Position numbers and translations under genes: made by a program. Of a stretch of DNA of 64,000 bases, positions 35,192-44,199 are shown in pieces. The notes below the pieces were generated by a model, which made no database searches, was not told the origin of the DNA, and saw only the letters and a program-made list of their open reading frames with translations. Numbering within the stretch: the stretch's first letter is position 1; every line of letters starts with the position of its first letter. Source of the DNA: JBPOFM01 sp051252455 (GTDB lineage Bacteria; Bacteroidota; Bacteroidia; Flavobacteriales; Flavobacteriaceae); contig JBPOFM010000003.1 in assembly GCA_051252455.1 (NCBI GenBank), positions 186,001 through 250,000 on the forward strand, given 5' to 3'.

Positions 35192-36316
35192 CTAATGCAC
35201 TGTAATCAATGACTCATGCATAAAACCTTCTAATGTATCCTTCACTTTCACCTGAAACCATTGCTGTGATTTACCTAAAATTTGTAGGGTATCTTTTGAA
35301 TTGATGGTTGCCACCTTTTCATAAGAGACATTTGGTCCACTTCTCAATTGGTTCTGCCGCTGCTTGGTGACTCCGACAGATTCGTAAACCTCCGACTTAA
35401 TTGAAGGCACCTCGCTCATTTTAATGAACGGCAATGGATCAATAGCACCTCGACCTGTGTAGATTCCAAAATGTAAATGTGGATTGGTCGTTTTCGCATT
35501 TCCAGTATTTCCAACAAACCCTAAAGTATCACCAACTTTTACACGCACTCCACTTTTGACTGCAATACTATCCAAATGTGCATAATACATAGAGATGCCA
35601 AATAATCCACTTCGCAGCCAAACCTGTTTGCCACCAAGTCCACGCTCTCCAGCGGAAGACACAAATCCATCACCAATGGCTATAACTGGTGTACCTCGTG
35701 ACGCAAAGATATCAACACCTTCATGCGAGCGGCTTCCACCACTTCTCGGAGCTCCCCAAAAACTTTGAATCGCCGAATTAGTTTTGCCAACAACAGGAAA
35801 ACCTAAAGTTGGTTGTGTGTGTATAATAAGATTATAAGGTGTTTCTGCTTTCAGTTCCGGTTGCAGGATTATCTTGTAGCGTCCAGAAGTTTTAGGTTCA
35901 AATTGAAGTGTACTTTTTTTCCACTCATTGGAGACAATTGGTTTCTCTGCCAAAAGACTATCAGTCTCAAATTGAAAGATGTCAATAAAAACACGGGAAC
36001 TATCGACTACCTGTAAAACATCTACAGTTAATATTTCGCCTCTTTGCAGTTCTATTTCATAACCTACCGCTTGAGATTTATCGGAACGAAATGAACCGCT
36101 CAACGTGAAAGGGATTGGGATCAAAAGATGACTCTGCTTGGCACTAGTTAAACTGTTATTCCAATCATCGAAAATAGCATCAGAATTCTTAAATTCTCGT
36201 TGATAAAGCTCACGTGCAGTGGGTTGTACAACAATATCCGTAACCTTTTGCAGTTTGGAACAACTTACAATGAGGATCAAACAACTGATATAGAAAAAGC
36301 TAGTAGTTAATTTCAT
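35192..36316 (-). CDS. M23 peptidase-domain lipoprotein with SH3-like C-terminus
   Basis: The protein has 374 residues from the ATG at 36316. An ATG 42 nt upstream would put extra residues before the signal peptide, and this start gives a clean lipoprotein signal (MKLTTSFFYISCLILIVSC). After an N-terminal beta-sandwich (about 60-180), an M23/LytM domain (about 190-300) carries SHEGVDIFASRGTPV (His and Asp ligands) and NPHLHFGIYTGRG (HxH). A bacterial SH3-like domain ends the protein (GPNVSYEKVATINSKDTLQI). It is predicted to cut peptidoglycan cross-links at the inner face of the outer membrane, or to activate amidases. It is followed on the plus side by the M28 gene on the same strand. Confidence 0.88.
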   Translation of the reverse strand: MKLTTSFFYISCLILIVSCSKLQKVTDIVVQPTARELYQREFKNSDAIFDDWNNSLTSAKQSHLLIPIPFTLSGSFRSDKSQAVGYEIELQRGEILTVDVLQVVDSSRVFIDIFQFETDSLLAEKPIVSNEWKKSTLQFEPKTSGRYKIILQPELKAETPYNLIIHTQPTLGFPVVGKTNSAIQSFWGAPRSGGSRSHEGVDIFASRGTPVIAIGDGFVSSAGERGLGGKQVWLRSGLFGISMYYAHLDSIAVKSGVRVKVGDTLGFVGNTGNAKTTNPHLHFGIYTGRGAIDPLPFIKMSEVPSIKSEVYESVGVTKQRQNQLRSGPNVSYEKVATINSKDTLQILGKSQQWFQVKVKDTLEGFMHESLITVH

Positions 36317-36399
36317 CTGCACAAATAGAACAGAAATTGTACCAAAACAAATCTTCAAACCTTAATTAAATACTAAAAAAAGATTTTATAGACAGCCTT

Positions 36400-37776
36400 C
36401 TATTTGGTCCCGTACTTATCGACCAAATAAATCATAGACGCCATCGTTGCCGTTCCAAGTTCTAGTTCACGTTTGTTGATAGCATCAAAAGTGTCATTCT
36501 TTGCATGATGATAATCAAAATAACGCTGTGAATCTGGTACGAATCCAGTTAATACAATCGTATCATTTCTTAAAGGACCAATATCTGCACCACCATATCC
36601 TTTTACAAATTGATGCACCAAATACGGTTCAAATAAAGATTTCCATTGCTGTGCTTTGGCTACAAAAGCATCATTTTTAGTATCAAATGAAAAGCCTCTC
36701 GGCGTAAATCCTCCTGAATCACTTTCTAAGGCAAAAATGTGATTTTCGCCTTTTTCTTTGGCAACTTTTGCATATTCCGTTCCTCCGCGCAAGCCATTCT
36801 CTTCATTCATAAATAGAACAACTCGAATCGTACGTTTTGGTTTGTATCCAATATCTTTTAAGATTCGTAGTGCGTCCATGGATTGCACACAGCCCGCTCC
36901 ATCATCGTGGGAGCCATCTCCCAAATCCCAAGAGTCCAAGTGGCCTCCAACAACTAGGTATTCATTAGGAAATTCACTTCCTCTTATTTCACCAATCACA
37001 TTATACGATTGAACATCCTTTAATTGTTGACAATTCTGTCTAAAGAAAAATTTGAGTTCCGCATTCAGAGAAAGTAATCCACTCAAGGTTTCAGCGTCGT
37101 TTGTGCTGATTGCTGCGGCTGGTATGTATTGTGAAGATGGTAAATCGCCATAACTCATTCCTCCAGCGTGCGGAAAATCATCCAATCTCAAATTCATGGA
37201 ACGCACAATTACACCAACTGCTCCAAATTTTGCAGCTTCACGCGCACCGGAGCCGCGTTGATCTACAGCACCACTGTAAGCATCAAAAGTTCTAATGGCA
37301 TCGGCTTGCATTGGTCTGTTGAAGAAAACGATTTTTCCTTCTATCTTTTCGCGTCCTAATATCTCTAGTTCTTTAAGACTTTTAACCTCAATGACACTCG
37401 CTTTGACACCAGCATTTGGAGTAGCTATTGACCCTCCTAATGCACAAATATTAACCGAAATGGTTTTTCCAGGTGACGTTTCGATATAGGCAAATTCCGG
37501 CGCACCTCTCACCCATTTTGGCACCATAACTGGTTGTAGCCAAACCTTGTCAAATCCCAATTTATCCAATTCTTCTTTCGTGTACTCAACGGCACGTTCA
37601 GCGCCTAAAGATCCTGAAAGTCGAGATCCAATCTCATTCGATAAATGGTCTAACCAAGCGTAGCTTTTTCCTTCGTTTAAGGATGTTGAATATATGTTTT
37701 TAAGGATTTCAGCCTCCTCTTGTGCTGATAATTGGAGTGTAAAAAGGATAAAAAGTACAAATAAGAATTGTTTCAT
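36400..37776 (-). CDS. Secreted M28 metallopeptidase (carboxypeptidase Q-like)
   Basis: The protein has 458 residues with a signal peptide (about 1-18, ending LSAQ). A protease-associated (PA-like) insertion lies at about 110-230. The M28 domain has zinc ligands in GGHLDSWDLGDGSHDDGAG (His, Asp, and bridging Asp) and in NEENGLRGG (general-base Glu pair), plus later ligands in ALESDSGG and DYHHAKND. This is the plan of plasma glutamate carboxypeptidase (carboxypeptidase Q), a dipeptidase. It is expected in the periplasm or outside, degrading small peptides. It is upstream of the M23 gene on the same strand with 83 nt between them, so a shared transcript is possible. Confidence 0.9.
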   Translation of the reverse strand: MKQFLFVLFILFTLQLSAQEEAEILKNIYSTSLNEGKSYAWLDHLSNEIGSRLSGSLGAERAVEYTKEELDKLGFDKVWLQPVMVPKWVRGAPEFAYIETSPGKTISVNICALGGSIATPNAGVKASVIEVKSLKELEILGREKIEGKIVFFNRPMQADAIRTFDAYSGAVDQRGSGAREAAKFGAVGVIVRSMNLRLDDFPHAGGMSYGDLPSSQYIPAAAISTNDAETLSGLLSLNAELKFFFRQNCQQLKDVQSYNVIGEIRGSEFPNEYLVVGGHLDSWDLGDGSHDDGAGCVQSMDALRILKDIGYKPKRTIRVVLFMNEENGLRGGTEYAKVAKEKGENHIFALESDSGGFTPRGFSFDTKNDAFVAKAQQWKSLFEPYLVHQFVKGYGGADIGPLRNDTIVLTGFVPDSQRYFDYHHAKNDTFDAINKRELELGTATMASMIYLVDKYGTK

Positions 37777-37846
37777 TTAGAATGTGTGATTTAATTAAGG
37801 TTGAAATATACCAAATTAAAGAGTCACCAAATCTAAATGAAATTAT

Positions 37847-37876
37847 AAAAAAAAAGGAATAAGCCTAGAATTTCCT
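37847..37876 (-). terminator. Intrinsic terminator after ppk2
   Basis: On the minus strand a short stem (AGGAA / TTCCT) with a 12-nt loop is followed by TTTTTTTTT. The stem is weak but the T-run is strong, and the place is right for the end of the six-gene run starting at 43962. Confidence 0.5.
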
Positions 37877-37909
37877 GTTTTATGAAGTGAAAACTTTTGA
37901 GATTTTCAA

Positions 37910-38788
37910 TTATTCAGATTCTAACTGTTTCTTGTATAAATCCAAATTGGACTTGATATCATCATCCAATTCAGGTTCTTTAATATCTGAATATGTTTTC
38001 AATGTATCATACAAAATTTTCGCAACGATGTATCTAGCTGTTTCCTTATCGTCAGAAGGAATGAAAAACCATGGTGCATGTTCTTTTGAGGTTTTGTTAA
38101 TGGCATCTTCATAGCAAGCCATGTAATCATCCCAAAGCTTGCGTTCTTTTAGATCGCCAGGTGAGAATTTCCAATTTTTATCCTGTTTTTCCAAACGTCT
38201 CAACAAGCGATGTTTTTGTTCTTCTTTTGACAGATTCAAAAAGAACTTGAAAATAATAGTCCCATTATCTGCAATATGTTTTTCGAAATTATTGATTTGA
38301 TCAAATCTCTTTGCCCAAAAATCATCGTCTATATCTTCTACTGAATTGATGTGTGGAATATTTTCACCCAAAATATAATTGGGATGTACACGTGTGACCA
38401 ACACATTTTCATAATGAGTACGATTAAAAACTCCAAATTTACCTCGCGCTGGAAGTGCGATGTAATGTCTCCATAAATAATCATGTTTCAACTCTAATTC
38501 AGTGGGTACCTTGAAGCTATGGACCACGACACCTCTCATGTTAAAATCTTTGAAGACTTCACGTATCAAACTGTCTTTGCCAGCCGTGTCCATACCTTGT
38601 AAACAGACCAGAACAGCATATTTTCCATGCGCATACATCACGTCTTGGAGGTCACCAAGTTTTTCACGGACGTCCTCCAATTCATCCTCGATTTTATCTT
38701 CTGACGCATCAAGATCGTAAGTAGTTTTTAAATCTGCGATTTTAATTTGATTGGTGACTTTGAAGTCGTCTATGTTAATGTCTTTCAT
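37910..38788 (-). CDS. PPK2-family polyphosphate kinase
   Basis: The cytoplasmic enzyme has 292 residues and moves phosphate between polyphosphate and nucleotides. The Walker A motif GMDTAGKDS is at 65-73. HSFKVPTELELKHDYLWR and the lid segment ARGKFGVFNRTHYENV carry the catalytic Arg and Asp positions typical of PPK2 class I or III; the length suits either. It may turn NDP to NTP or AMP to ADP with polyphosphate; the direction cannot be read from sequence. It is the last gene of a run with an ABC exporter, MscS, an outer-membrane barrel and a sigma-54 type regulator, 27 nt after the latter. Confidence 0.92.
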   Translation of the reverse strand: MKDINIDDFKVTNQIKIADLKTTYDLDASEDKIEDELEDVREKLGDLQDVMYAHGKYAVLVCLQGMDTAGKDSLIREVFKDFNMRGVVVHSFKVPTELELKHDYLWRHYIALPARGKFGVFNRTHYENVLVTRVHPNYILGENIPHINSVEDIDDDFWAKRFDQINNFEKHIADNGTIIFKFFLNLSKEEQKHRLLRRLEKQDKNWKFSPGDLKERKLWDDYMACYEDAINKTSKEHAPWFFIPSDDKETARYIVAKILYDTLKTYSDIKEPELDDDIKSNLDLYKKQLESE

Positions 38789-38815
38789 GATCGTAGGTTT
38801 AGGCCCTCTTCTTTC

Positions 38816-39979
38816 TTATTTGGATGCAAACAATTTCACATCATTTTCACTGACTTCTTTTTCTCCTAGAATAATGAGACGTTCCACAACATTGCGGAGT
38901 TCACGTATGTTTCCTGTCCAGTCATATTCTTGTAAAAGTTTGATTGCTTTGGATGAAAATGATTTTTTGGCCGTCCCTTGTTCTTCGGCAATTTTATTTG
39001 AAAAATAATCCACTAACAACGGAATGTCTTCCCTTCTATCATTCAAAGGTGGAACTTGAACTAATATAACTGCCAATCGATGGTACAAATCTTCCCGAAA
39101 TCGGTTTTCCTCAATTTCTTTCTTTAAATTTTTATTAGTAGCCGCAACTACACGCACATCCACCTTGATGTCTTTGTCGTTTCCGACACGTTGTATTTTG
39201 TTCTCTTGCAAGGCTCGTAAAACTTTAGCTTGTGCCGACAGGCTCATGTCTCCAATCTCATCTAAAAAGATAGTTCCACCATTAGCGGCTTCAAATTTTC
39301 CTGCTCTATCTTTTACAGCACTTGTAAAGGCGCCTTTGACATGACCAAACAATTCGCTTTCGATCAATTCTGATGGAATGGCAGCACAGTTGACTTCAAC
39401 CATCGGCCCATTTGCACGTTCACTTTTTTGATGCAACCAATGCGCAACCAGTTCTTTTCCGGTTCCGTTCGGACCCGTTATCAGTACTCTGGCATCCGTT
39501 GGTGCAACCTTTTCTATCATCTCTTTGATATGGTCTATAGCCTTACTTGCACCTACCATCTCATAGTTTTTGCTCACTCTTTTTTTGAGCATTTTGTTTT
39601 CCACCACAAGTTCTTTGCGGTCCAGCGCAATGCGAACCGTATTCAGCAACCGATTCAAATCTGGCGGTTTTGCAATGTAATCAAAGGCGCCTAATCGCAT
39701 CGTATTGACGGCAGTGTCCAAATCACCATGTCCTGAAATCATTACGATCGGAATTTCAGGTTTAATTTTTTTGACCGCTTCCAAAACTTCGACACCATCC
39801 ATCTTTGGCATCTTAATATCGCAAAGTATTAAGTCATAATCTTCTTTTTTTATCTTTTCGATTCCAGCAAGTCCATCCTCGGCTTCCTCTAATTCGTAGG
39901 CATCATTCTCTTCAGTTAGAATCTTAATTAAAACTCTTCGAATGGTCGCTTCATCTTCTATTATTAATATTTTTGACAT
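38816..39979 (-). CDS. Sigma-54-type response regulator lacking a DNA-binding domain, GAFTSA variant
   Basis: The protein has 387 residues. The receiver (1-120) has phosphoacceptor Asp54 and Lys104. The AAA+ domain (about 140-375) has Walker A GPNGTGKE (169-176), Walker B TIFLDEIGD, and arginine finger region NRFREDLYHRL. The sigma-54 contact loop reads GAFTSA (216-221) where the family has GAFTGA. The chain stops after NDVKLFASK: the usual C-terminal Fis-type helix-turn-helix of 60-80 residues is missing. It may activate sigma-54 polymerase from solution, as known for DNA-binding-free family members, or the variant loop may change that. It lies 2 nt after the outer-membrane barrel gene. No cognate kinase is near. 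Confidence 0.92.
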   Translation of the reverse strand: MSKILIIEDEATIRRVLIKILTEENDAYELEEAEDGLAGIEKIKKEDYDLILCDIKMPKMDGVEVLEAVKKIKPEIPIVMISGHGDLDTAVNTMRLGAFDYIAKPPDLNRLLNTVRIALDRKELVVENKMLKKRVSKNYEMVGASKAIDHIKEMIEKVAPTDARVLITGPNGTGKELVAHWLHQKSERANGPMVEVNCAAIPSELIESELFGHVKGAFTSAVKDRAGKFEAANGGTIFLDEIGDMSLSAQAKVLRALQENKIQRVGNDKDIKVDVRVVAATNKNLKKEIEENRFREDLYHRLAVILVQVPPLNDRREDIPLLVDYFSNKIAEEQGTAKKSFSSKAIKLLQEYDWTGNIRELRNVVERLIILGEKEVSENDVKLFASK

Positions 39980-39981
39980 TT

Positions 39982-40869
39982 TTAAAATTTGAATTTAATT
40001 CCAGTTCTAAAGTATATTGAGTTTTTGTCGTCAATCGTGTAAATATCATCTCTTTCGTTATTTCTCAATCTGTAATCATTTGAGATTGTATAGGCAACAT
40101 AGCCGTAATATAACAAATGTTTTGTGAAATAATGTTCATATCCTAAACCACTCAATACTTGTGTCGCTGATATGTTCTCCGCCAGTTTACTGTCGATTAA
40201 CTTGTTACCTTGTATATTTGCGAAAAAATTATCGAGTGTCACAAAGGCCTGAACGTGGTTTGTATCATCAAATTTGTAACGAACATTCGTCTTTGGAACT
40301 CCCAAGGTATAGGTCCATTTAGGAGCAAACTCTCTATAATAATTGATAATTGGAAGCGGAAAGTTTCGCCCTGGAGTGGTTGTGTATTCAAGTCCAAAAA
40401 TCAAACGGTTAGGTTTTTCTGCTTTACCTTCATCGGTTCGATCGCGAATGGCGTATACTCTGGCGATATAGATGTAGTCATCAGAAGTTAGCTTTGTTTC
40501 AAAATTGGATGAAATTCGCGCTCCAATATTTCCTGCATAGATCCAATCTGTGTTTTTTGACATGTGCAGATACCCTACAGTTGCCTCAATATTCTGTACC
40601 GATTGTAAATCTTCCGTCTCAAAAGGTACATTGTCCAATGATAAGTCTACATAGCGATATTCACCGCCAATGACGACGTAATTTCCCTCACTTATTTTTA
40701 AAGGTGCCTGCATAAATATACGATACCTTTTGATAGAATTTTTAGTGTTGGAATTCGGAATATTAAGATATTCCACTCGTAATAAGTCAGTAGATTGGCC
40801 ATTGACATTAAGAAAACTCATAAGCATGGCAATTGACACGACTGCAAAAAGCCGATTTAGTTTAAGCAT
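39982..40869 (-). CDS. DUF6268-type outer-membrane beta-barrel protein
   Basis: The protein has 295 residues. A signal peptide (about 1-24, ending NVNGQ) is followed by alternating amphipathic strands, including KRYRIFMQAPLKISEGNYVV, NIEATVGYLHMSKNTDWIYA and LSGLGYEHYFTKHLLYYGYV. It ends with an aromatic residue (FRTGIKFKF), the outer-membrane insertion signal. The plan fits the DUF6268 barrel family. It lies between MscS and the sigma-54-type regulator with gaps of 3 and 2 nt, so it is translated from the same mRNA. A pore or envelope-structure role is likely but not shown. Confidence 0.8.
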   Translation of the reverse strand: MLKLNRLFAVVSIAMLMSFLNVNGQSTDLLRVEYLNIPNSNTKNSIKRYRIFMQAPLKISEGNYVVIGGEYRYVDLSLDNVPFETEDLQSVQNIEATVGYLHMSKNTDWIYAGNIGARISSNFETKLTSDDYIYIARVYAIRDRTDEGKAEKPNRLIFGLEYTTTPGRNFPLPIINYYREFAPKWTYTLGVPKTNVRYKFDDTNHVQAFVTLDNFFANIQGNKLIDSKLAENISATQVLSGLGYEHYFTKHLLYYGYVAYTISNDYRLRNNERDDIYTIDDKNSIYFRTGIKFKF

Positions 40870-40872
40870 AAA

Positions 40873-41715
40873 TTATGTATTTGGTTTTTCTTTTCTTTCG
40901 ATAATATGAATGTCTCTCTGGGGGAATGGGATACTAATATTGTATTCTCTGAATAAACGATCAATTTCAAAACGAATGTCACTTTGTGGAAAACGCGCAT
41001 TAAAACTGTCATTTAAGGTAAATGCCACACTAAAATTTAAGGAACTATCACCAAAATCAGTAAACAATACGCTTGGTTCTGGTTTATCCAAAACATCTGG
41101 TTGCGCTTTAGCAGCTTGCAATAACAACTTTTTGACCAATTGCACATCGCTTCCATAAGCGACACCAACTTTGACATTCTCCCTAGTGGTTGTGCCGTTT
41201 TGAGTCCAATTATACAGACTGTTTTCAAGATATAAATGATTCGGTATGATCAAAATTTTATTGTCAATGGTAACCGCTCTTGTCGTTCGAAGTTTGATCT
41301 CTTCCACACGACCTACTTTTCCTTCTATTTCGATAATATCACCAACATGAACAGATTGATCCACTAAAATAAAAACACCTGAAATTATATCCTGAAATAG
41401 GGTTTGCAATGCCAACCCAATCCCAATCAATAAGGCTGCAGACGCGGCAAAAATACCTGTGACATTAACGCCCAATGAGTGGAAAGTCAGTAGAAAAATG
41501 ATTACATAGATAAACCATCTTGCATAACCGAAAACAACTTTAAATTTTTTCTTGTCATCATAAGGTAAGTTTCTGGTAGCTAGCTTTCTAATGAGTCGCA
41601 ATATGGCAGTTGCAACCACCAGTACCAATACCAGAATAATGATGTCCATAGGACTCACAATAATTTGCTTTCCTATATGATATTGATCATTTAAAAAACT
41701 AAAAAAATCCTTCAT
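40873..41715 (-). CDS. Small-conductance mechanosensitive channel (MscS family)
   Basis: The inner-membrane protein has 280 residues with three transmembrane helices (about 20-45, 62-82, 86-110). The pore helix and following loop read IFAASAALLIGIGLALQTLF, with the Gly/Ala packing of MscS TM3. The cytoplasmic beta domain follows with FVLVDQSVHVGDIIEIEGKVGRVEEI. The C-terminal alpha/beta cage has FPQSDIRFEIDRLF and FPQRDIHI. Length matches E. coli MscS. It releases solutes on hypo-osmotic shock. Its tight coupling to an ABC exporter permease and an outer-membrane barrel suggests an envelope-stress operon. Confidence 0.95.
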   Translation of the reverse strand: MKDFFSFLNDQYHIGKQIIVSPMDIIILVLVLVVATAILRLIRKLATRNLPYDDKKKFKVVFGYARWFIYVIIFLLTFHSLGVNVTGIFAASAALLIGIGLALQTLFQDIISGVFILVDQSVHVGDIIEIEGKVGRVEEIKLRTTRAVTIDNKILIIPNHLYLENSLYNWTQNGTTTRENVKVGVAYGSDVQLVKKLLLQAAKAQPDVLDKPEPSVLFTDFGDSSLNFSVAFTLNDSFNARFPQSDIRFEIDRLFREYNISIPFPQRDIHIIERKEKPNT

Positions 41716-41719
41716 TGAT

Positions 41720-43033
41720 TTAATATCTTAACCACTTAAATAATTCTTTGTAACTTGGTTTTTTACCATACATTAGAATTCCAACTCTATAGATTTTTGC
41801 GGCGAACCATACTGTAAAGGCAAAGGTCGCAACCAAAATAGATAACGACAAAACTTGCTGCCATATTGGAACGCCGAATGGAATTCGCATCAACATGACC
41901 ACTGGAGAGGTTAGTGGAATAAAAGAAAATACGGTGGAAACTGTACCATGCGGATCTTCAATAACGGTAAAAACACCGACATATACTGCAATAACCAATG
42001 GCATTATGATGGGCATCATGAATTGCTGTGTATCCGTCTCACTATCAACGGCAGCTCCGATAGCTGCATATAATGAGCTATAGAGCAAAAAGCCTCCAAG
42101 AAAGAAGAATACAAATGCAATACACAAATTCAGTAAAGGTAAATTTATGAGCGCATTTGTAAATTCTTGAGCGTAATTTACGCCCTCTGACGATGCCATC
42201 ACTTGTTCGACCATCTCCTTTTGAGGGGTTTGCACCTGCATAAGATCAATCCCAAAAATCGCAGAAACCACGAACATAAGAATTCCACCAAGAACAATCC
42301 AAATCACAAATTGAGTAACTCCGGCGAGAGAAGTTCCAATGATTTTTCCCATCATCAATTGAATGGGTTTTACTGATGAAATTATAATTTCTATGATACG
42401 ACTAGTTTTTTCTTCGATGACACTTCTCATGATCATGTTACCATAAATAATGATAAACATAAATAGCAGATAACCCGCAGCCCCACCAAATGCCAATTTA
42501 AAATAACTATCAATTTTGGATGTTTTTTCGCCTTCAAAACTCTCTTGACCAATTGTGATCCGTGTGCGTGAAGCTTTTATTTTTTCAATATCTACACCAT
42601 CCTTAATCAATTTTTCGTCTTCTATTTTTTTCTCAATTTTACTTTCCAAATCAGAAATAAAAGATAATGAAGGAGAATCTTCAGAATAGAATTTTGCATT
42701 ACTGTAAAGCTGTGTCGTGTCCAGACTTTTCTGAATATACAGTAATCCATATTCCTCTTTGGAGTTCACCAAATCTTTAGCGGTTTCAAGATTTTTATTA
42801 GTTAAATATGAATAACTTATATGATCTGAATCCACAAAAACAGTTTCAAAAAGGCCTGTTTCATCCAAAATGGATATGACACGATCCTGATTGTTATTGA
42901 TTTGTGATAAATAATAGACCAATGCAATCAGCCCTATCATGATCATTGGACTCAGAAAAGTCATGATTATGAACGATTTGTTGCGAACTTTGGTGATATA
43001 TTCTCGTTTTATAATGAGTGGCAAATGGTTCAT
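41720..43033 (-). CDS. ABC-2 type exporter permease (NatB-like)
   Basis: The protein has 437 residues from the ATG at 43033; an in-frame TTG two codons earlier would overlap the previous gene. One N-terminal helix (about 20-40) is followed by a large periplasmic domain (about 45-170), then five or six helices in the C-terminal half. RSVIEEKTSRIIEIIISSVKP just after the second helix is the coupling segment of NatB-like permeases. It pairs with the ATPase encoded 2 nt upstream to form an exporter; relatives move Na+ or antibiotics, but cargo cannot be read here. Confidence 0.9.
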   Translation of the reverse strand: MNHLPLIIKREYITKVRNKSFIIMTFLSPMIMIGLIALVYYLSQINNNQDRVISILDETGLFETVFVDSDHISYSYLTNKNLETAKDLVNSKEEYGLLYIQKSLDTTQLYSNAKFYSEDSPSLSFISDLESKIEKKIEDEKLIKDGVDIEKIKASRTRITIGQESFEGEKTSKIDSYFKLAFGGAAGYLLFMFIIIYGNMIMRSVIEEKTSRIIEIIISSVKPIQLMMGKIIGTSLAGVTQFVIWIVLGGILMFVVSAIFGIDLMQVQTPQKEMVEQVMASSEGVNYAQEFTNALINLPLLNLCIAFVFFFLGGFLLYSSLYAAIGAAVDSETDTQQFMMPIIMPLVIAVYVGVFTVIEDPHGTVSTVFSFIPLTSPVVMLMRIPFGVPIWQQVLSLSILVATFAFTVWFAAKIYRVGILMYGKKPSYKELFKWLRY

Positions 43034-43035
43034 AA

Positions 43036-43962
43036 TCAATTATTTTTTACAGATTGAATAAAAATATCATTGGCACTCGGAATCACTTCCACAAAATGAT
43101 GTACTTCTGCTTGCGACGTCAAAAACGACAATAAATCGTTAGACGTGGTTTGATCTGATAATTTAATGTTGAGCTTCACATCATCATTCAAAGTTTTGAA
43201 GGTGGCAGGAGAGATTTCGAACCTATCTCCGATGCTTTTCATTACTTCTTCGGCATTTGAAGTTTGCAATCCAACTTCGAATGTATTTGTTTTATATTGA
43301 CGCTTGATGTCTGTCAATTTTCCGTCTAAAATTTTATTCGATTTATGTATTAATGCAATGTGATCACAAAGCTCTTCCACCGATTCCATACGATGGGTGG
43401 AAAAAATAACGGTTGCGCCTTCGTCTCTTAATTGCAAAATTTCATCTTTAATAAGCGTTGCATTTATGGGGTCAAATCCTGAAAACGGTTCATCAAAAAT
43501 AAGCAACTTTGGTCTATGCAATACGGTGACAATAAACTGTATTTTCTGCGCTTGGCCTTTACTCAACTCTTGTATTTTCTTGTTCCACCAATCGCCTATT
43601 TCCAATTTATCGAACCAATATTTCAATCTGTCTTTGGCCTCTTGTTTGGTCATTCCTTTTAACTGTGCTAAATAGAGCGCCTGCTCGCCAACCTTCATCG
43701 TTTTATATAAGCCACGCTCTTCAGGAAGATAACCGATGTTCTGAATATCCATTGGTTTTAAAGGAGAACCATCTAAAAGTATTCTGCCCGTATCTGGCAT
43801 TGTTATTTGATTAATAATGCGAATTAGGGTTGTTTTTCCTGCTCCATTTGGACCAAGTAATCCAAAAATACTGCCCTCGGGGACAGCAATGGACACATTA
43901 TTAAGCGCCTTAAAATCCCCAAAATGTTTGGAGACATTTTCGGCAACTAATACATCATTCAT
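43036..43962 (-). CDS. ABC exporter ATP-binding protein (NatA-like)
   Basis: This 308-residue cytoplasmic ATPase has Walker A GPNGAGKTT (about 37-45), Q-loop region GYLPEERGL, signature LSKGQAQKI (the usual LSGGQ altered at position 3), Walker B LLIFDEPFSGFDP and switch His in FSTHRMES. A C-terminal extension of about 80 residues (TFEVGLQTSNAEE) is typical of NatA/DrrA-like proteins. It is the first gene of a run that continues with permease, MscS, outer-membrane barrel, sigma-54-type regulator and PPK2. A terminator separates it from dnaJ upstream, so it has its own promoter. Confidence 0.93.
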   Translation of the reverse strand: MNDVLVAENVSKHFGDFKALNNVSIAVPEGSIFGLLGPNGAGKTTLIRIINQITMPDTGRILLDGSPLKPMDIQNIGYLPEERGLYKTMKVGEQALYLAQLKGMTKQEAKDRLKYWFDKLEIGDWWNKKIQELSKGQAQKIQFIVTVLHRPKLLIFDEPFSGFDPINATLIKDEILQLRDEGATVIFSTHRMESVEELCDHIALIHKSNKILDGKLTDIKRQYKTNTFEVGLQTSNAEEVMKSIGDRFEISPATFKTLNDDVKLNIKLSDQTTSNDLLSFLTSQAEVHHFVEVIPSANDIFIQSVKNN

Positions 43963-44072
43963 AAATAGAGGAATATAAATTTGTGTCGTAAAGATATTAA
44001 ATGTTACCGCTCATTATAACGAATTCGCATATATTTTTAACTTGAATTGCATTGAAAAAGCGCCTCTGAAAT

Positions 44073-44113
44073 ATCTAAAAAGCAAAACCCACCCTCAATA
44101 AATTAAGGATGGG
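44073..44113 (-). terminator. Intrinsic terminator after dnaJ
   Basis: On the minus strand arms CCCATCCT and AGGGTGGG (one U-G pair), 44113-44088, are followed by TTTTGCTTTTTAG. A second weaker hairpin (CACTAA/TTAGTG, 44142-44159) lies between it and dnaJ and is also followed by a T-rich stretch. Confidence 0.7.
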
Positions 44114-44199
44114 AAAAAATTGCTATGAAAAAGAAAAATACCACTAAAATTAATTAGTGATATTCAAATATAGTGTTTTTTATCAAATTATCATTTTTT

